Of a stretch of 64,000 nt of DNA, positions 37,729 to 49,030 are shown piece by piece. Below the pieces are notes generated by a model that was given only the letters and a program-made list of their open reading frames with translations, searched no databases and was not told the DNA's origin. The position numbers and the translations under genes were made by a program. How positions within the stretch are numbered: position 1 is the stretch's first letter; each line of letters begins with the position of its first letter. The stretch comes from Halalkalibacter alkalisediminis. Lineage in GTDB: Bacteria > Bacillota > Bacilli > Bacillales > Bacillaceae_D. The stretch lies in the NCBI RefSeq assembly GCF_028610705.1, contig NZ_JAQQWT010000003.1:295412-359411 (forward strand), written 5' to 3'.

Positions 37729-37756
37729 ATTATAGTCTGAATTAACACTCTTGTAA
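37729..37756 (-). promoter_or_regulatory. Sigma-A promoter of the metal transporter operon
   Basis: Minus strand TTACAA (37756-37751), 16-nt spacer, TATAAT (37734-37729). Start near 37722. The rest of 37518-37695 holds only leader sequence; nothing else recognised. Confidence 0.7.
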
Positions 37757-37793
37757 ATAAAGAGTAAATTTTATAAAAAAAACACAAAAAAGA

Positions 37794-37851
37794 ATAACTC
37801 TATATTAGACTCTAGTTCATCAAACTAGAAAAGCCTAATATGGAGAGTTAT
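37794..37851 (-). terminator. Terminator overlapping the histidine-kinase stop
   Basis: Minus strand ATAACTCT...AGAGTTAT arms with nested CTAGTTT/AACTAG pairing, then a TTCTTTTTT run. The stem includes the last codons of the kinase gene. Confidence 0.75.
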
Positions 37852-38980
37852 CCCCTGTTTGCATTTCTAATGGTAAGGTTATTACAACCTTCGTACCCAC
37901 ATTATATGTACTCTGAATGTGAAAGCTTCCCCCATGATCTTCAATAATCTTTTTACAAAGTGGAATACCAATTCCTGTCCCTCTTGCTTTCGTTGTGAAG
38001 AACGGCTTACCTAATTGCCTTAGTACAGACTCAGGCATCCCCTTTCCATTATCATGAACCTCTATTACATACTGGTTATTCTCTATCTTTGTTTCTATTG
38101 TTAGAACTCTGTTTGTATTGGACTCTCCATAAGCCTCCACTGAATTGCGAAGTAAATTCAACATCACTTGTTTAACCATCGATTCATTTACATGAACTTG
38201 CTGATCTGTTTCAGTTAGCTTCAAATGAAATTCCACATCATGTAGAAGACACTCCGCCTTTATAATTTCTGTCAATGAATGCATGATATTTGCTGGTGAC
38301 TGTAAACGCCGGTCAAGTTTTCTCCTAGAGACCGATAAAAAGTCTTCAAGGATTCCATTCATTCTATTTAGCTCAGACATAATCGTATCATAGTATTTTT
38401 GATGATCATTTGTCAGTTTAGCTAATTGTAGAAAACCTTTAATCACCGATAAAGGATTTCGCAATTCATGAGCTACTCCAGCAGCGATGTGAGATACAGC
38501 TTCCATTTGATGATGAAAAGTAAGTAAATTTTCAAATTGTTTTTGAAGAGAGCGATCTTCATATATCAAGTATACAACTCCATCTTTACTAAAAGGTATG
38601 GCTTTTATTCGATAAAGTAAATCATCTTCTTCAAAGTCTTCTTCTAGTTTACATTTACTTTTCAGTGCCTTCTGAATTAGCTTGCCACTAAATTGAATAG
38701 CCGAATTTCTGCGTCCTATTTCTTCTAAGGAGAAAATTTGTAATTCTGATTCTTTTATATTGGTTAGGTCTAAAAAAGCCTGGTTCCAACTAAGAGGTTG
38801 TAAATATTCATTTACTTGTAGAAAAGGAACACCCAATTCCTCAATTAGTAAATGCCTCTCATTTTTTTTCTCCTCGGTAAGAGTCGGTGACTGCAGATGC
38901 GACGTTTCCTTGTTTGAATCCATCGACATAAACTTACTCCCTATTGGGGCTTTTTTCTGATTTAGGTACTTATTATCCAT
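37835..38980 (-). CDS. Soluble PAS-type sensor histidine kinase (orphan)
   Basis: 381 residues, no membrane segments. Residues ~40-140 are a PAS-like sensor region (LQVNEYLQPLSWNQAFL). The H-box is GVAHELRNPLSVIKGFLQL, N-box LNLLRNSVEAY, G1 VHDNGKGMP, G2 TGIGIPL. The layout resembles sporulation-type kinases (KinA-like), which phosphorylate Spo0F. No response regulator is adjacent. SD GGGGGTGGGG, ATG at 38980. Own terminator at the stop. Confidence 0.85.
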   Translation of the reverse strand: MDNKYLNQKKAPIGSKFMSMDSNKETSHLQSPTLTEEKKNERHLLIEELGVPFLQVNEYLQPLSWNQAFLDLTNIKESELQIFSLEEIGRRNSAIQFSGKLIQKALKSKCKLEEDFEEDDLLYRIKAIPFSKDGVVYLIYEDRSLQKQFENLLTFHHQMEAVSHIAAGVAHELRNPLSVIKGFLQLAKLTNDHQKYYDTIMSELNRMNGILEDFLSVSRRKLDRRLQSPANIMHSLTEIIKAECLLHDVEFHLKLTETDQQVHVNESMVKQVMLNLLRNSVEAYGESNTNRVLTIETKIENNQYVIEVHDNGKGMPESVLRQLGKPFFTTKARGTGIGIPLCKKIIEDHGGSFHIQSTYNVGTKVVITLPLEMQTGDNSPY

Positions 38981-39148
38981 AAGACCCCACCCCCTCTATT
39001 TCATACATCTATCTATTAAATCTTCTACGTATTTTTTGCTCTAACTCCTTAATTCGCTATAACTAGCAAAACTTCCTTTTTTTCTGCACATATTTCTTGT
39101 TCTCTCATAAAATGTCATTATGTTTAACTCTTGAAGAGAGGTGTTTTT

Positions 39149-39412
39149 ATGAATGCTTTTATGCAACAAATCGTAAACAACAAAGTCAACTCACTTACTA
39201 CGAAAGAATTATTAGACCTAGCCACACAGTATAATATTCAACTGTCTACCCAACAAGCTCAACAAGTTATTGCAATTCTTCGGACTGAACAAATTGATGT
39301 TGGAAACCAAGCACAAGTGGAGAGAATTATCCATCGTTTGCAAACAGAAGTAGATGAATATGTTTCTTCTGTTATTCAACAACTTTTACAACAATTTAGT
39401 CAATACCTATAA
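39149..39412 (+). CDS. yqfT: YqfT-like DUF2624 protein
   Basis: 87 residues from ATG at 39149; the in-frame TTG at 39131 lies ahead of the SD (GAGAGGTG). Glutamine-rich helical protein (STQQAQQVIAILRTEQIDV, SSVIQQLLQQFSQYL) of the DUF2624 family, unknown function. Position beside nfo matches B. subtilis yqfT. Convergent with nfo. Confidence 0.82.
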   Translation: MNAFMQQIVNNKVNSLTTKELLDLATQYNIQLSTQQAQQVIAILRTEQIDVGNQAQVERIIHRLQTEVDEYVSSVIQQLLQQFSQYL

Positions 39413-39429
39413 GAGTGGTTCATATCATA

Positions 39430-39465
39430 AAAAAGAAGCAGAAGGGGAAACCTTCTGCTTCTTTT
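39430..39465. terminator. Bidirectional terminator between yqfT and nfo
   Basis: AAAAGAAGCAGAAGG pairs with CCTTCTGCTTCTTTT (15 bp, 5-nt loop). Confidence 0.9.
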
Positions 39466-39466
39466 C

Positions 39467-40360
39467 CTAATTCATCATTTTACTGCGAATTTCTTCATCA
39501 AACTCACCCGTAAGTAACATTTCAATTTCATGTTTATAAGGTGCTCTCTTATCCTTCTTATCTTCCCCTACAAAAGGTGTCTCCAAAATTTTTGAAACAT
39601 CCGCTAGTTGTGGATGGTGAACAATGTAGTGTAGGGCTTTATAACCAATATGACCAAAGCCAATATTTTCATGACGGTCTTTTGCTGCACCGCATTCATT
39701 TTTACTATCGTTAATATGGAGTACTTTTAAACGGTCGATCCCAATGATTCGATCAAATGAATCAAGAACACCATCAAAGTCTGAAACAATGTCGTACCCG
39801 GCATCATGTGTATGACATGTATCAAAACAAACCGATAAACGCTCATTATGTGTAACACCGTCAATGATAGCGGCTAATTCTTCAAACGTTCTTCCACATT
39901 CTGACCCTTTGCCAGCCATTGTTTCAAGAGCAATTTGCACATCACGCTTTTCTTCAAACACTTCGTTTAAACCCTCAATAATTTTTTGAATCCCCGCTTC
40001 TGAACCCGCTCCCACATGAGCACCAGGATGTAACACGATCTGCTTAGCACCTAGAGCCTCTGTACGTTCTATCTCAGACCTTAAAAAGCGAACACCTAAC
40101 TCAAATGTCTCAGGTTTGGTTGTATTAGCAATGTTAATAATATAAGGTGCATGAACAACAATGTCAGACATCCCATTTTCTTTCATATGAGCAAGTCCAG
40201 CTTCAATGTTTAATTCTTCAATTGGTTTGCGTCTTGTGTTTTGAGGAGCTCCTGTATAGATCATAAAAGTATTTGCTCCATAAGATGCTGCTTCTTCACT
40301 TGCACCAAGTAGCATTTTTTTTCCATTCATCGAAACATGAGAACCTAAACGGACTTTCAT
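39467..40360 (-). CDS. nfo: Endonuclease IV
   Basis: Zn-dependent AP endonuclease in base-excision repair. 297 residues. Metal ligands in [54 protein letters not shown]; the AP-endo family 2 signature is complete. ATG at 40360. cshB lies 22 nt upstream of it, so both may be one transcript, as in B. subtilis. Confidence 0.95.
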   Translation of the reverse strand: MKVRLGSHVSMNGKKMLLGASEEAASYGANTFMIYTGAPQNTRRKPIEELNIEAGLAHMKENGMSDIVVHAPYIINIANTTKPETFELGVRFLRSEIERTEALGAKQIVLHPGAHVGAGSEAGIQKIIEGLNEVFEEKRDVQIALETMAGKGSECGRTFEELAAIIDGVTHNERLSVCFDTCHTHDAGYDIVSDFDGVLDSFDRIIGIDRLKVLHINDSKNECGAAKDRHENIGFGHIGYKALHYIVHHPQLADVSKILETPFVGEDKKDKRAPYKHEIEMLLTGEFDEEIRSKMMN

Positions 40361-40382
40361 TATTTCCTCTCCCTTTACCTAC

Positions 40383-41735
40383 TTACTTTTTCTTTTTACG
40401 TCTTAGTTTTTGCTCTTCTTTTGCTTGTTTAAAGCGTGCCTTTTTCTTGTATCCTGGTTTGACTGCCTTTGCTTTTGCGACCGCTTTTCCACCGGTACGT
40501 TTTTGTTCAGCTGGCTTTTTAGCCGTTGTTGTTTTGCTTTCGCCTGAACGTGGTGTCTTTTTCTTTCCAGGTACTCCAAGTGGTGCTCGATCTAATTGAG
40601 TCCATTCACCTTGTTTAAAGTCATAGTAAGTGAATTTTACTCCACGCTTCAATAATTTTTCTATCGCTTGCTGATCATGATCTTCATAAATAGTAAACGC
40701 AATTCCATCCATACCTGCGCGAGCCGTCCGACCAACTCTGTGAATATAAAAATCCAAATCCTGCGGCAATCCGAAATTGATAATATGAGTAACACCCTTA
40801 ACATCAATTCCTCTAGCCGCTAAATCAGTTGCCACCAAATATTGTACTTTAACCTCTTTAACTTGTTTCATAACTTGCTTTCGTTGTCTTGGCTGAAGAC
40901 CACCATGAAGACGTTCAACATTTAAACCAGCTTCATACATAGCATCTGCTACTTCATCGGCTTGTTCTTTTGTGTTCGTAAAGACGATTGCTAAATAAGG
41001 ATTAATTGACTTAGCAATGTCGACAACAAATTTAATTTTTTCACGATGTCTAAGAGGAATAATTCGGTGTTCAATCTTTGTTGCCGTCACATGTTTTGGT
41101 TCAACTTGAACATGACGAGGATCCGTCATATATTTCTTCAAAAATGGTTGCAATTTTTCTGGAATTGTAGCAGAGAATACCATCATTTGTAATTTCTCTG
41201 ACATTCTAGATGCTACCTTGTCAACATCCGCTATAAATCCCATATCTAACATTTGATCGGCTTCATCGACTACAAGCATTGAAGCCGTGTACACCTTAAG
41301 TGCTTGATCATCTATTAAATCTGCCATACGACCTGCAGTTCCTACAACTATATGGGGTTGTACTTTCAGGCTATCAACAGCACGAGCGCGATCTGTTCCA
41401 CCGACTAACAGCTTGGCATGAATTTGTTCGTTTTCAGGACAGAAATTTAAAAGTTTTTTTAACTCATCAAATAATTGCCCCGCTAATTCTCGAGTTGGAG
41501 CTGTAATTACCGCTTGTACTTCATCTTTTTGCGAATCAATTCTGTCTAGAATTGGTAAGAGAAACGATAACGTTTTTCCCGTTCCCGTTTGTGACTGTCC
41601 AATCACATCTCGTCCATTTCGAATGGCTGGTATTAAACGTTCCTGTATATCTGTCGGCAACGTAAACCCTTGTTCACTTAACGCTTCAATTAAAAAGGGT
41701 TTCAATTCAAATCTCTTAAAGTTTTCTGATTTCAT
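40383..41735 (-). CDS. cshB: DEAD-box RNA helicase CshB
   Basis: 450 residues. RecA-like domain 1: Q motif FELKPFLIEALSEQGFTLPT, Walker A SQTGTGKT, PTREL, DEAD in VVDEADQMLDMGF, SAT. Domain 2: ATDLAARGIDV, HRVGRTARAG. The C-terminal ~70 residues are a basic tail rich in Lys and Thr. RNA remodelling during cold shock and ribosome assembly. ATG at 41735. Upstream of nfo, same order as yqfR-nfo in B. subtilis. Confidence 0.93.
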   Translation of the reverse strand: MKSENFKRFELKPFLIEALSEQGFTLPTDIQERLIPAIRNGRDVIGQSQTGTGKTLSFLLPILDRIDSQKDEVQAVITAPTRELAGQLFDELKKLLNFCPENEQIHAKLLVGGTDRARAVDSLKVQPHIVVGTAGRMADLIDDQALKVYTASMLVVDEADQMLDMGFIADVDKVASRMSEKLQMMVFSATIPEKLQPFLKKYMTDPRHVQVEPKHVTATKIEHRIIPLRHREKIKFVVDIAKSINPYLAIVFTNTKEQADEVADAMYEAGLNVERLHGGLQPRQRKQVMKQVKEVKVQYLVATDLAARGIDVKGVTHIINFGLPQDLDFYIHRVGRTARAGMDGIAFTIYEDHDQQAIEKLLKRGVKFTYYDFKQGEWTQLDRAPLGVPGKKKTPRSGESKTTTAKKPAEQKRTGGKAVAKAKAVKPGYKKKARFKQAKEEQKLRRKKKK

Positions 41736-41967
41736 AATATAAATTCATCTTCCTTCCGATTCCTTTGTGCAATAGTTCATTTTATCATACTTTGTCAGAT
41801 CGTGGCTAATATGATATTTCTACCTTAGAACTCACCGCCAAATCATTCATTGCATATATCTAATTATAAGAAAAATATTTTCGGTGTTTTAGCTTATTTT
41901 ATTCTTCCCAAAAATGACTAAAGGTACACTATTTAGATTGCTTTAAACTAGGAAAGGAGACTTTTAC

Positions 41968-42534
41968 ATGCAACCATTTTTTGGCCCACCATTTAGTTCA
42001 ATGCCCATGCAAGCTCCGATGCAAGGCATGTCTCAAGCAGCCAACATGTTACCAGGAGGTCACATGTCACCTATGGCTGGAGTTGGAAGTCAGGCAATGC
42101 GAGGAGGAGGGGTGCTCTCAAGGCTACTAGGCGGCTTAGGTGGTGGTGCATCTAATATGGCTAGTGCTCCCGCAATGGGCGGATTTTCATCCGCTGGCGC
42201 AGCCGGTGGGATGAACTTTACTACAATATTAACAAACGCCCAAAAAGTGTTAGGTTTAACCCAACAGGTTATGCCAATGATTCATCAATATGGGCCTCTC
42301 ATTCGTAATGCACCCGCTTTATGGAAAATTATGAGAAGTACCAATTCAACAGATGATTCAAATCCATCACCAGAGCAACCAATGAATGTTCCAGTCGCAA
42401 CTGAAATACCAATTGAAGATGAAGAATCTTTTTCAAATTCTATAGAACGCGCTCCGTCCTCTAAGGGTATTACACCTACAGTTATAAAACCCAAAACCAT
42501 TGACGGAATACCAGCACCTAAGTTGTATGTTTAA
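41968..42534 (+). CDS. yqfQ: YqfQ/VrrA-like protein
   Basis: 188 residues. The N-terminal ~80 residues are low complexity, rich in Met, Gly, Gln and Ala (SMPMQAPMQGMSQAANMLPG, GGLGGGASNMAS). The central 60 are conserved in the family (GMNFTTILTNAQKVLGLTQQ, YGPLIRNAPALWKIMR). The C-terminal part is acidic. Spore-coat-like composition; function unknown. SD AAGGAG. Same position as yqfQ in B. subtilis (between cshB and ispH). Confidence 0.82.
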   Translation: MQPFFGPPFSSMPMQAPMQGMSQAANMLPGGHMSPMAGVGSQAMRGGGVLSRLLGGLGGGASNMASAPAMGGFSSAGAAGGMNFTTILTNAQKVLGLTQQVMPMIHQYGPLIRNAPALWKIMRSTNSTDDSNPSPEQPMNVPVATEIPIEDEESFSNSIERAPSSKGITPTVIKPKTIDGIPAPKLYV

Positions 42535-42593
42535 CCGTTAATGGGATAAACTAACAGTGAACAAAAATAGATGATAATTTCCTGATTTTTTTA

Positions 42594-42651
42594 TTGACAA
42601 GAATCGCCTTTTGATAGTAAAATTTACTTTTGCTTTTTTTTGTGTTATACT
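42594..42651 (+). promoter_or_regulatory. Two overlapping sigma-A promoters ahead of the CarD gene
   Basis: First: TTGACA (42594-42599), 18 nt, TAAAAT (42618-42623). Second: TTTACT (42623-42628), 17 nt, TATACT (42646-42651). Both point to the ATG at 42681. Confidence 0.6.
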
Positions 42652-42680
42652 GTGATTACAACCCGATTGGAGGAATGCCC

Positions 42681-43175
42681 ATGTTTAAAGTTGGCGATCA
42701 CGTAGTCTATCCTTATCACGGTGCTGGAACAATTCAAGATATAGAAGAAAAGGATGTTTTAGGAGAAACGCACTCTTATTTTATTCTTAATTTTCCACTC
42801 GTTGATGTGAAGCTTATGCTTCCAGAAAGCAAAATTAATGATTCTGGATTACGTAAGATTATAGACCAATCAGAGTTAGATTCACTTGTAGATGCTTTGC
42901 AAAACGGACCTGACATTCCACCTTCTACAAGTCACTTCTCTCGTGAGACCGAAAATCTCTTAAAGAGCGGAAGTATCATTGATGCAGCTCACTTGATTTC
43001 TTCTCTTTCAAGGAAACAAACAGAACGGGCAAATGGCCTCCACATCCAAGACCGTAATCACCTTCAGAAAGCTCGCCAAATGATTGCTAGCGAATTAGTT
43101 CTTGTTAACGATATGACTGAGGAGCAAGCATATGAATTCATAGATGATGCCCTTACAGAGTTAAAAGAAGCGTAA
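42681..43175 (+). CDS. CarD-family RNA polymerase-binding regulator
   Basis: 164 residues from ATG at 42681 (SD GGAGG). An earlier ATG at 42675 abuts the SD. N-terminal CdnL/CarD Tudor-like domain (FKVGDHVVYPYHGAGTIQDI) binds the RNA polymerase beta lobe; the C-terminal half is helical (LQKARQMIASELVLVND, EQAYEFIDDAL). Members stabilise open promoter complexes. It sits between yqfQ and ispH, where B. subtilis lacks a CarD gene. Confidence 0.88.
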   Translation: MFKVGDHVVYPYHGAGTIQDIEEKDVLGETHSYFILNFPLVDVKLMLPESKINDSGLRKIIDQSELDSLVDALQNGPDIPPSTSHFSRETENLLKSGSIIDAAHLISSLSRKQTERANGLHIQDRNHLQKARQMIASELVLVNDMTEEQAYEFIDDALTELKEA

Positions 43176-43309
43176 GCATTGTCACTGATTAGAAACTCCT
43201 TTATACTAAATAATAGGTAAAGATTACACCATTCGTTAATATACGGATGGTGCTATTCTTTTTTAGAAGAACTTTTTTACTAAATCGTTCTATTAGTAGG
43301 AGGCCTTTC

Positions 43310-44254
43310 ATGAATGTAAAGAAAATTTCTCCAAGAGGATATTGCTACGGCGTTGTTGATGCTATGGTTCTTGCTAGACAAGCTGCTGCAAACTTGGATT
43401 TACCAAGACCGATTTATATTTTAGGAATGATTGTTCATAACAAGCATGTTACAGATGCATTTGAAGAAGATGGTATTATCTCCTTAGATGGTCCGAATCG
43501 TGTTGAGATTTTAAATCAAGTCGATAAAGGAACCGTGATTTTTACGGCACACGGGGTTTCACCTGAAGTACGGAAATTAGCGAAAGAAAAAGGCTTAACG
43601 GTTGTTGATGCCACTTGTCCTGACGTGACCCGTACTCATGATTTAATTCGTGATCAAGTAGCTGAAGGGTACGAAATTATTTATGTCGGAAAAAAAGGAC
43701 ATCCAGAGCCTGAAGGTGCCATGGGTGTAGCTCCTGAATCTGTTCACCTTGTCGAATCAGTTGAGGATGTTGAAAATTTAGCGATCTCAACAGATAAAAT
43801 CATTATTACCAATCAAACTACCATGAGCCAATGGGATGTTAGTGACATTATGAAAAAAGCCATGACTGTCTATCCAAGTGCCGAGGTTCATAATGAAATA
43901 TGCCTTGCTACTCAAGTTCGACAGGAGGCTGTTGCTGAACAAGCAAAAGAGTGTGACCTTGTCATTGTAGTAGGTGACCCAAAAAGCAACAATTCTAATC
44001 GCTTAGCACAAGTGTCTGAGCAAATAGCAGGAACAACCGCTTACCGGATTGGGGACATCTCTGAATTGAAACTCGAGTGGTTAAACGGTGTGGAAATCGT
44101 GGGTGTTACATCAGGTGCCTCTACTCCTACACCCATTACAAAAGAGGTTATTTCCTTTTTAGAAAAGTACGACTCCAAAGACGAATCTACTTGGACACTT
44201 GAACGTAAAGTTACACTCCAAAAGATTCTTCCTAAAGTTAAGACGAAGCAGTAA
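43310..44254 (+). CDS. ispH: 4-hydroxy-3-methylbut-2-enyl diphosphate reductase
   Basis: Last step of the MEP pathway, making IPP and DMAPP with a [4Fe-4S] cluster. 314 residues from ATG at 43310, SD AGGAGG; a longer ORF upstream has no SD. Cluster cysteines: [22 protein letters not shown] and [13 protein letters not shown]; catalytic [10 protein letters not shown] and SNNSNRL are present. Strong terminator after the stop. Confidence 0.95.
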   Translation: MNVKKISPRGYCYGVVDAMVLARQAAANLDLPRPIYILGMIVHNKHVTDAFEEDGIISLDGPNRVEILNQVDKGTVIFTAHGVSPEVRKLAKEKGLTVVDATCPDVTRTHDLIRDQVAEGYEIIYVGKKGHPEPEGAMGVAPESVHLVESVEDVENLAISTDKIIITNQTTMSQWDVSDIMKKAMTVYPSAEVHNEICLATQVRQEAVAEQAKECDLVIVVGDPKSNNSNRLAQVSEQIAGTTAYRIGDISELKLEWLNGVEIVGVTSGASTPTPITKEVISFLEKYDSKDESTWTLERKVTLQKILPKVKTKQ

Positions 44255-44311
44255 TGATAAAAAGCCAATTTTGATGATCTAAGTAAATTCTGATACTTTG
44301 GAAAAAAACGT

Positions 44312-44366
44312 AAACTGCACCTCAATTGTTGGATATTCTCTAACATTTGAGGTGCAGTTTTTTAGT
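44312..44366 (+). terminator. ispH terminator
   Basis: 14-bp arm AAACTGCACCTCAA pairs with TTGAGGTGCAGTTT, with a nested TGTTGGA/TCTAACA stem; ends in TTTTTTAG. Confidence 0.9.
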
Positions 44367-44457
44367 TTTTTTATTTGCTACGCTTATTCAATTACTTTTA
44401 GCAAAAAACCCCGTCGGATGTTCAATTAAATTTGGAATACAAGCTTACACATATCCT

Positions 44458-45168
44458 TTATAAAAAATGACTATTCGCTTGGATGAAGAACTGCGATTGT
44501 TGATAGTTATAAGTGATTTTTGAGAAGTCGAATGGTTGGCCATTCGTTAAATGAAAAATGGTTTCAACGCAAAGTTTAGGTGACCGATTTGGCAAACCTA
44601 AATAATTGGCTTCTTCCCCATTTAACTTATCTACTTGAAGGTATATATCCGAAAAACCGACCTTTAATCCTAATGCATCCCTAATATAATTAAAGATCGA
44701 TTCAGAAACAATTTCGGTATTTAGGTAGGTAATGATCGATTTATTATAAAACGATTCTTCTAAGCATAATGTTTGCCCGTTAATATATCGAACTCTTTTT
44801 ACATAATAGACATCATCCCCTGGTTCGATATTTAAATTAAGGGCCGCTTCTTCTGTTGGTTTCCTTACTTCTAATTCAATCACTTCTGACGTTACGTTAA
44901 AATCTTCAAGATCCTTTTTAAACCCCTGATTAGAAAGGAGACTAATATATCCCTTCCTCTTATGCCTTCTAACAAAAATTCCACTGCCTCTGACTTGAAA
45001 CACTACCCCTTTTTTCTCCAATAGATCTAAGGATTTAATAATCGTACTCTTACTCGCTTCAAAATGAGTCATCAAGGTTTCCAATACGGGTAGCTTATCT
45101 CCTTGTTGAAGCGCATGTTCTTCTATATACTTCTCAATTTCATTTGCGATTTGCTGGTACTTTAACAT
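44458..45168 (-). CDS. GntR-family regulator with UTRA domain (beta-glucoside locus)
   Basis: 236 residues from ATG at 45168; the GTG at 45174 abuts the SD (GGGGAG). Winged helix (LKYQQIANEIEKYI, FEASKSTIIKSLDLLE) and C-terminal UTRA ligand domain (DVYYVKRVRYINGQTLC, ESIFNYIRDALGLKV). Such proteins bind sugar phosphates and repress nearby genes. Divergent from the PTS/6-phospho-beta-glucosidase genes, and a dyad operator candidate is between them. Confidence 0.9.
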   Translation of the reverse strand: MLKYQQIANEIEKYIEEHALQQGDKLPVLETLMTHFEASKSTIIKSLDLLEKKGVVFQVRGSGIFVRRHKRKGYISLLSNQGFKKDLEDFNVTSEVIELEVRKPTEEAALNLNIEPGDDVYYVKRVRYINGQTLCLEESFYNKSIITYLNTEIVSESIFNYIRDALGLKVGFSDIYLQVDKLNGEEANYLGLPNRSPKLCVETIFHLTNGQPFDFSKITYNYQQSQFFIQANSHFL

Positions 45169-45272
45169 AGGCACTCCCCGTTTAGTTGGTTTATCTCACT
45201 TTAATAACAGAATTATAGCATAAACTTTTCAAAAGCTCATCCAATTAAATTATATATTTACAAAATTATTAT

Positions 45273-45302
45273 TTGGTTATTTATTGATTATACCTGTATA
45301 AT
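45273..45302 (+). promoter_or_regulatory. Promoter with dyad operator for the beta-glucoside operon
   Basis: TTGGTT (45273-45278), 18 nt, TATAAT (45297-45302). A perfect 6-2-6 dyad TTATAC-CT-GTATAA (45288-45301) overlaps the -10; this fits GntR-UTRA operator placement. Confidence 0.55.
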
Positions 45303-45341
45303 TATAATGTGAGTGTACAAAGAAATGAAGGGGGGATTTAG

Positions 45342-46216
45342 ATGTCAGGAAAAGTTAGAGATTATTCAAAGCTTGCGAAAGACATTTTAGAAGCTGTTGT
45401 CGGAGAAGAGAATGTTATTGGAGCCACACGTTGTGCAACCAGACTTCGATTAGTACTGAAGCGATCTAACTCAAAAGCAAAAGAAAAAGTAGCATCAATG
45501 CCTGGCGTAATTACAGTAGTAGAAAACAGCGACCAATTCCAAGTTGTCCGCTAACCATCATAATTGGGATCAATTTAGACTATCCGATGTCGATTTGGGG
45601 AATTTTAATTGGGGTTGCCATTTGCCATTATTCTTCCTGTCATTTTAATTCAAATATCCGGATATGGTGAAGAAACATCCCAAAAAGCAGGCAGTGACAT
45701 AGTAGAAAAGCAAGGACAAAGTAGAGGAAATGTACAAACCCATCATTCTAAAAATGAAGAAACCATAGATGCTCCATTTAGCGGGAAGATCATCCCACTT
45801 TTAGAGGTTCCGGATGAAGTATTTAGCTCAGGTGCTATGGGGAAAGGGGGAGCGATTGAGATCCGACAACAAATTATTTGCTCCGTTTGCTGGAACGGTT
45901 GTAATGATTGCCCCTACAAAGCATTCAATTGGCTTACGTTCAGACACAGGTGGGTTGAGTTTTACTTGTGCATATGGGTTTAGATACAGTGACATTAGAT
46001 GGAAAGCCTTTTACGTTACATGTAGAAGATGGCAATAAATTCAAAAAAGGTGACTTACTTATTGATTTTGATAAAGAACTAATTCTAAAAGAAGGATTAA
46101 AAATCTTTACATCTATGATCATAACGAATTCACATGCTTATAAAGAAGTAATCATTGAAAGCCATAAGGAAATTACAAGTGCATTAGACCAAGAATTATT
46201 TACGGTAGTGAAATAA
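45342..46216 (+). pseudogene. Decayed beta-glucoside PTS permease (EIIBCA)
   Basis: The first 70 codons (45342-45554) are a normal glucose/beta-glucoside EIIB with phosphorylatable Cys in ATRCATRLRL. The frame then stops where EIIC should begin: nearly all of the ~350-residue EIIC is deleted and only its C-terminal end remains (IIGINLDYPMSIWGILIGVA, then FAIILPVILIQI in another frame). A linker and the EIIA domain follow, broken by shifts near 45860, 45948 and 45960 (APFSGKIIPLLEVPDEVF, APTKHSIGLRSDTG, HMGLDTVTLDGKPF in different frames). Both EIIA histidine motifs survive in pieces. SD GGGGGG precedes ATG at 45342. Cannot make a working transporter. Confidence 0.9.
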
Positions 46217-46226
46217 GGAGGAATAA

Positions 46227-47684
<1,458 letters not shown>

Positions 47685-47721
47685 ACCAGTTATCGTACTA
47701 GCTTAGTGGTGAACTATAGAC

Positions 47722-47765
47722 CGAATAAGGAACACTTATTAATAAGTGCCTTATTCGTTTTTTTG
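47722..47765 (+). terminator. 6-phospho-beta-glucosidase terminator
   Basis: CGAATAAGG...CCTTATTCG outer stem with CACTTA/TAAGTG inner stem, followed by T8. Confidence 0.9.
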
Positions 47766-47860
47766 TGTAAGCAGAAGATTAATATACTGATATTCTGGCA
47801 TTTAGTTTCGTTACGACTAGGATGGCTTTTTTAATAAAAAAAGTGAATTCATTGCTTCGA

Positions 47861-47905
47861 ATAGAGTCCAAAACAGGTAAAGACTAACCTGTTTTGGATT
47901 CTATT
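47861..47905 (-). terminator. Hairpin after yqfO
   Basis: ATAGAaTCCAAAACAGG / CCTGTTTTGGAcTCTAT, 16-17 bp, 10-nt loop, directly past the yqfO stop. The following minus-strand sequence is not T-rich, so terminator strength is uncertain. Confidence 0.55.
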
Positions 47906-47908
47906 CTC

Positions 47909-49030
47909 TTATACAAATTGAAACGGGTCTGTATTGGGTTTGGATGCTATGACCTTTGTATCGTATTTTGTTTGTTCTAAGAAACGTTCAAAGAATTGCT
48001 TTACCCCGTCCTTCATAATCTTCTCCACGTTATGGCCTGGATCAATGATATTTAATCCATCCATCATCGCGTCATGAGCTACATGATAATAGACATCTCC
48101 TGTTACAAATACATCTGCCCCTTTAAAGATCGCATCGTTCATGTATTTGTTACCATCTCCACCTAAAACCGCTATTTTTCGAACAATAGTCTGTAAATCA
48201 CCAACAACTCGAGCCCCTTTTACATCAAAGACCTCTTTAACATGAGAAGCGAATTCAGCTAACGTTTTCTCGCTCTTAAGAATACCTATTCGTCCAAGTC
48301 CGAGCATCTCCCCTTGATTGTCTAGCGGATAGATATCAAAAGCAGGCTCTTCATATGGGTGGTTTTTTATAATCGTTGAAATAATTTTCTTTTGAAGATG
48401 ACTTGGTATGATCGTTTCTACTTTTATTTCTTTTACATATTCCAATTTGCCCTGCTGGCCAATATGAGGATTTGAGCCATCCTCGGGCTTAAATATACCC
48501 TCCCCCTCAGAATTAAACGTACAATGACTATAGTTTCCGATATGGCCAGCACCAGCTTTCCCTAGTGCTTCTCTCAGGGACACTGCGTGCGTTTCTGGTA
48601 CAAAGACCACAATTTTCTTTAAACTCAGCGTTTGAGTAGGAGAAAGTACTTCAATTTGTTGTAACCCAAGTGCCTCAGCCATCATATCATTTACACCACC
48701 CTTAGCCACATCTAAATTAGTGTGAGCCGCATAAATCGTAATATCGTGCTTAATCGCCTTTTCTACAATTCTGCCGTGTGGTGTATCAACATCAATTTTC
48801 TTCAACGGTCTAAATAATAATGGATGGTGGGCAACAATTAAATCGACTTCTTCTTGAATCGCTTCATCAATCACTTCTTCCAACACATCTAATGCTACCA
48901 TAATCTTTTTGAGTGGTTTGTTTAACGTTCCAATCATTAATCCATTTTTATCTCCTTCTACAGCAAAGGATTTAGGCGACCAAGCTTCAAATTGTTGAAT
49001 CATGGCTTGGCCGTTTATGTATTTGCTCAT
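47909..49030 (-). CDS. yqfO: Nif3-like dinuclear metal-centre protein (YqfO)
   Basis: 373 residues, the Bacillus long form. Metal-binding motifs: [27 protein letters not shown], and [24 protein letters not shown] central ~110-residue insert (PII-like) is in the long form. Function of Nif3 proteins is debated (GTP cyclohydrolase-like fold). Starts with a 4-nt overlap of the trmK stop, so translation is coupled. Confidence 0.92.
   Translation of the reverse strand: MSKYINGQAMIQQFEAWSPKSFAVEGDKNGLMIGTLNKPLKKIMVALDVLEEVIDEAIQEEVDLIVAHHPLLFRPLKKIDVDTPHGRIVEKAIKHDITIYAAHTNLDVAKGGVNDMMAEALGLQQIEVLSPTQTLSLKKIVVFVPETHAVSLREALGKAGAGHIGNYSHCTFNSEGEGIFKPEDGSNPHIGQQGKLEYVKEIKVETIIPSHLQKKIISTIIKNHPYEEPAFDIYPLDNQGEMLGLGRIGILKSEKTLAEFASHVKEVFDVKGARVVGDLQTIVRKIAVLGGDGNKYMNDAIFKGADVFVTGDVYYHVAHDAMMDGLNIIDPGHNVEKIMKDGVKQFFERFLEQTKYDTKVIASKPNTDPFQFV

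Noticed and set aside
37518-37834. Manganese riboswitch (yybP-ykoY)
   Set aside because: The leader lacks the conserved paired loops; an MntR-like box explains it better.
45342-46216. Three or four separate small genes in the PTS remnant
   Set aside because: Frames join into one EIIBCA protein with a deletion and frameshifts, so they are fragments of one pseudogene.
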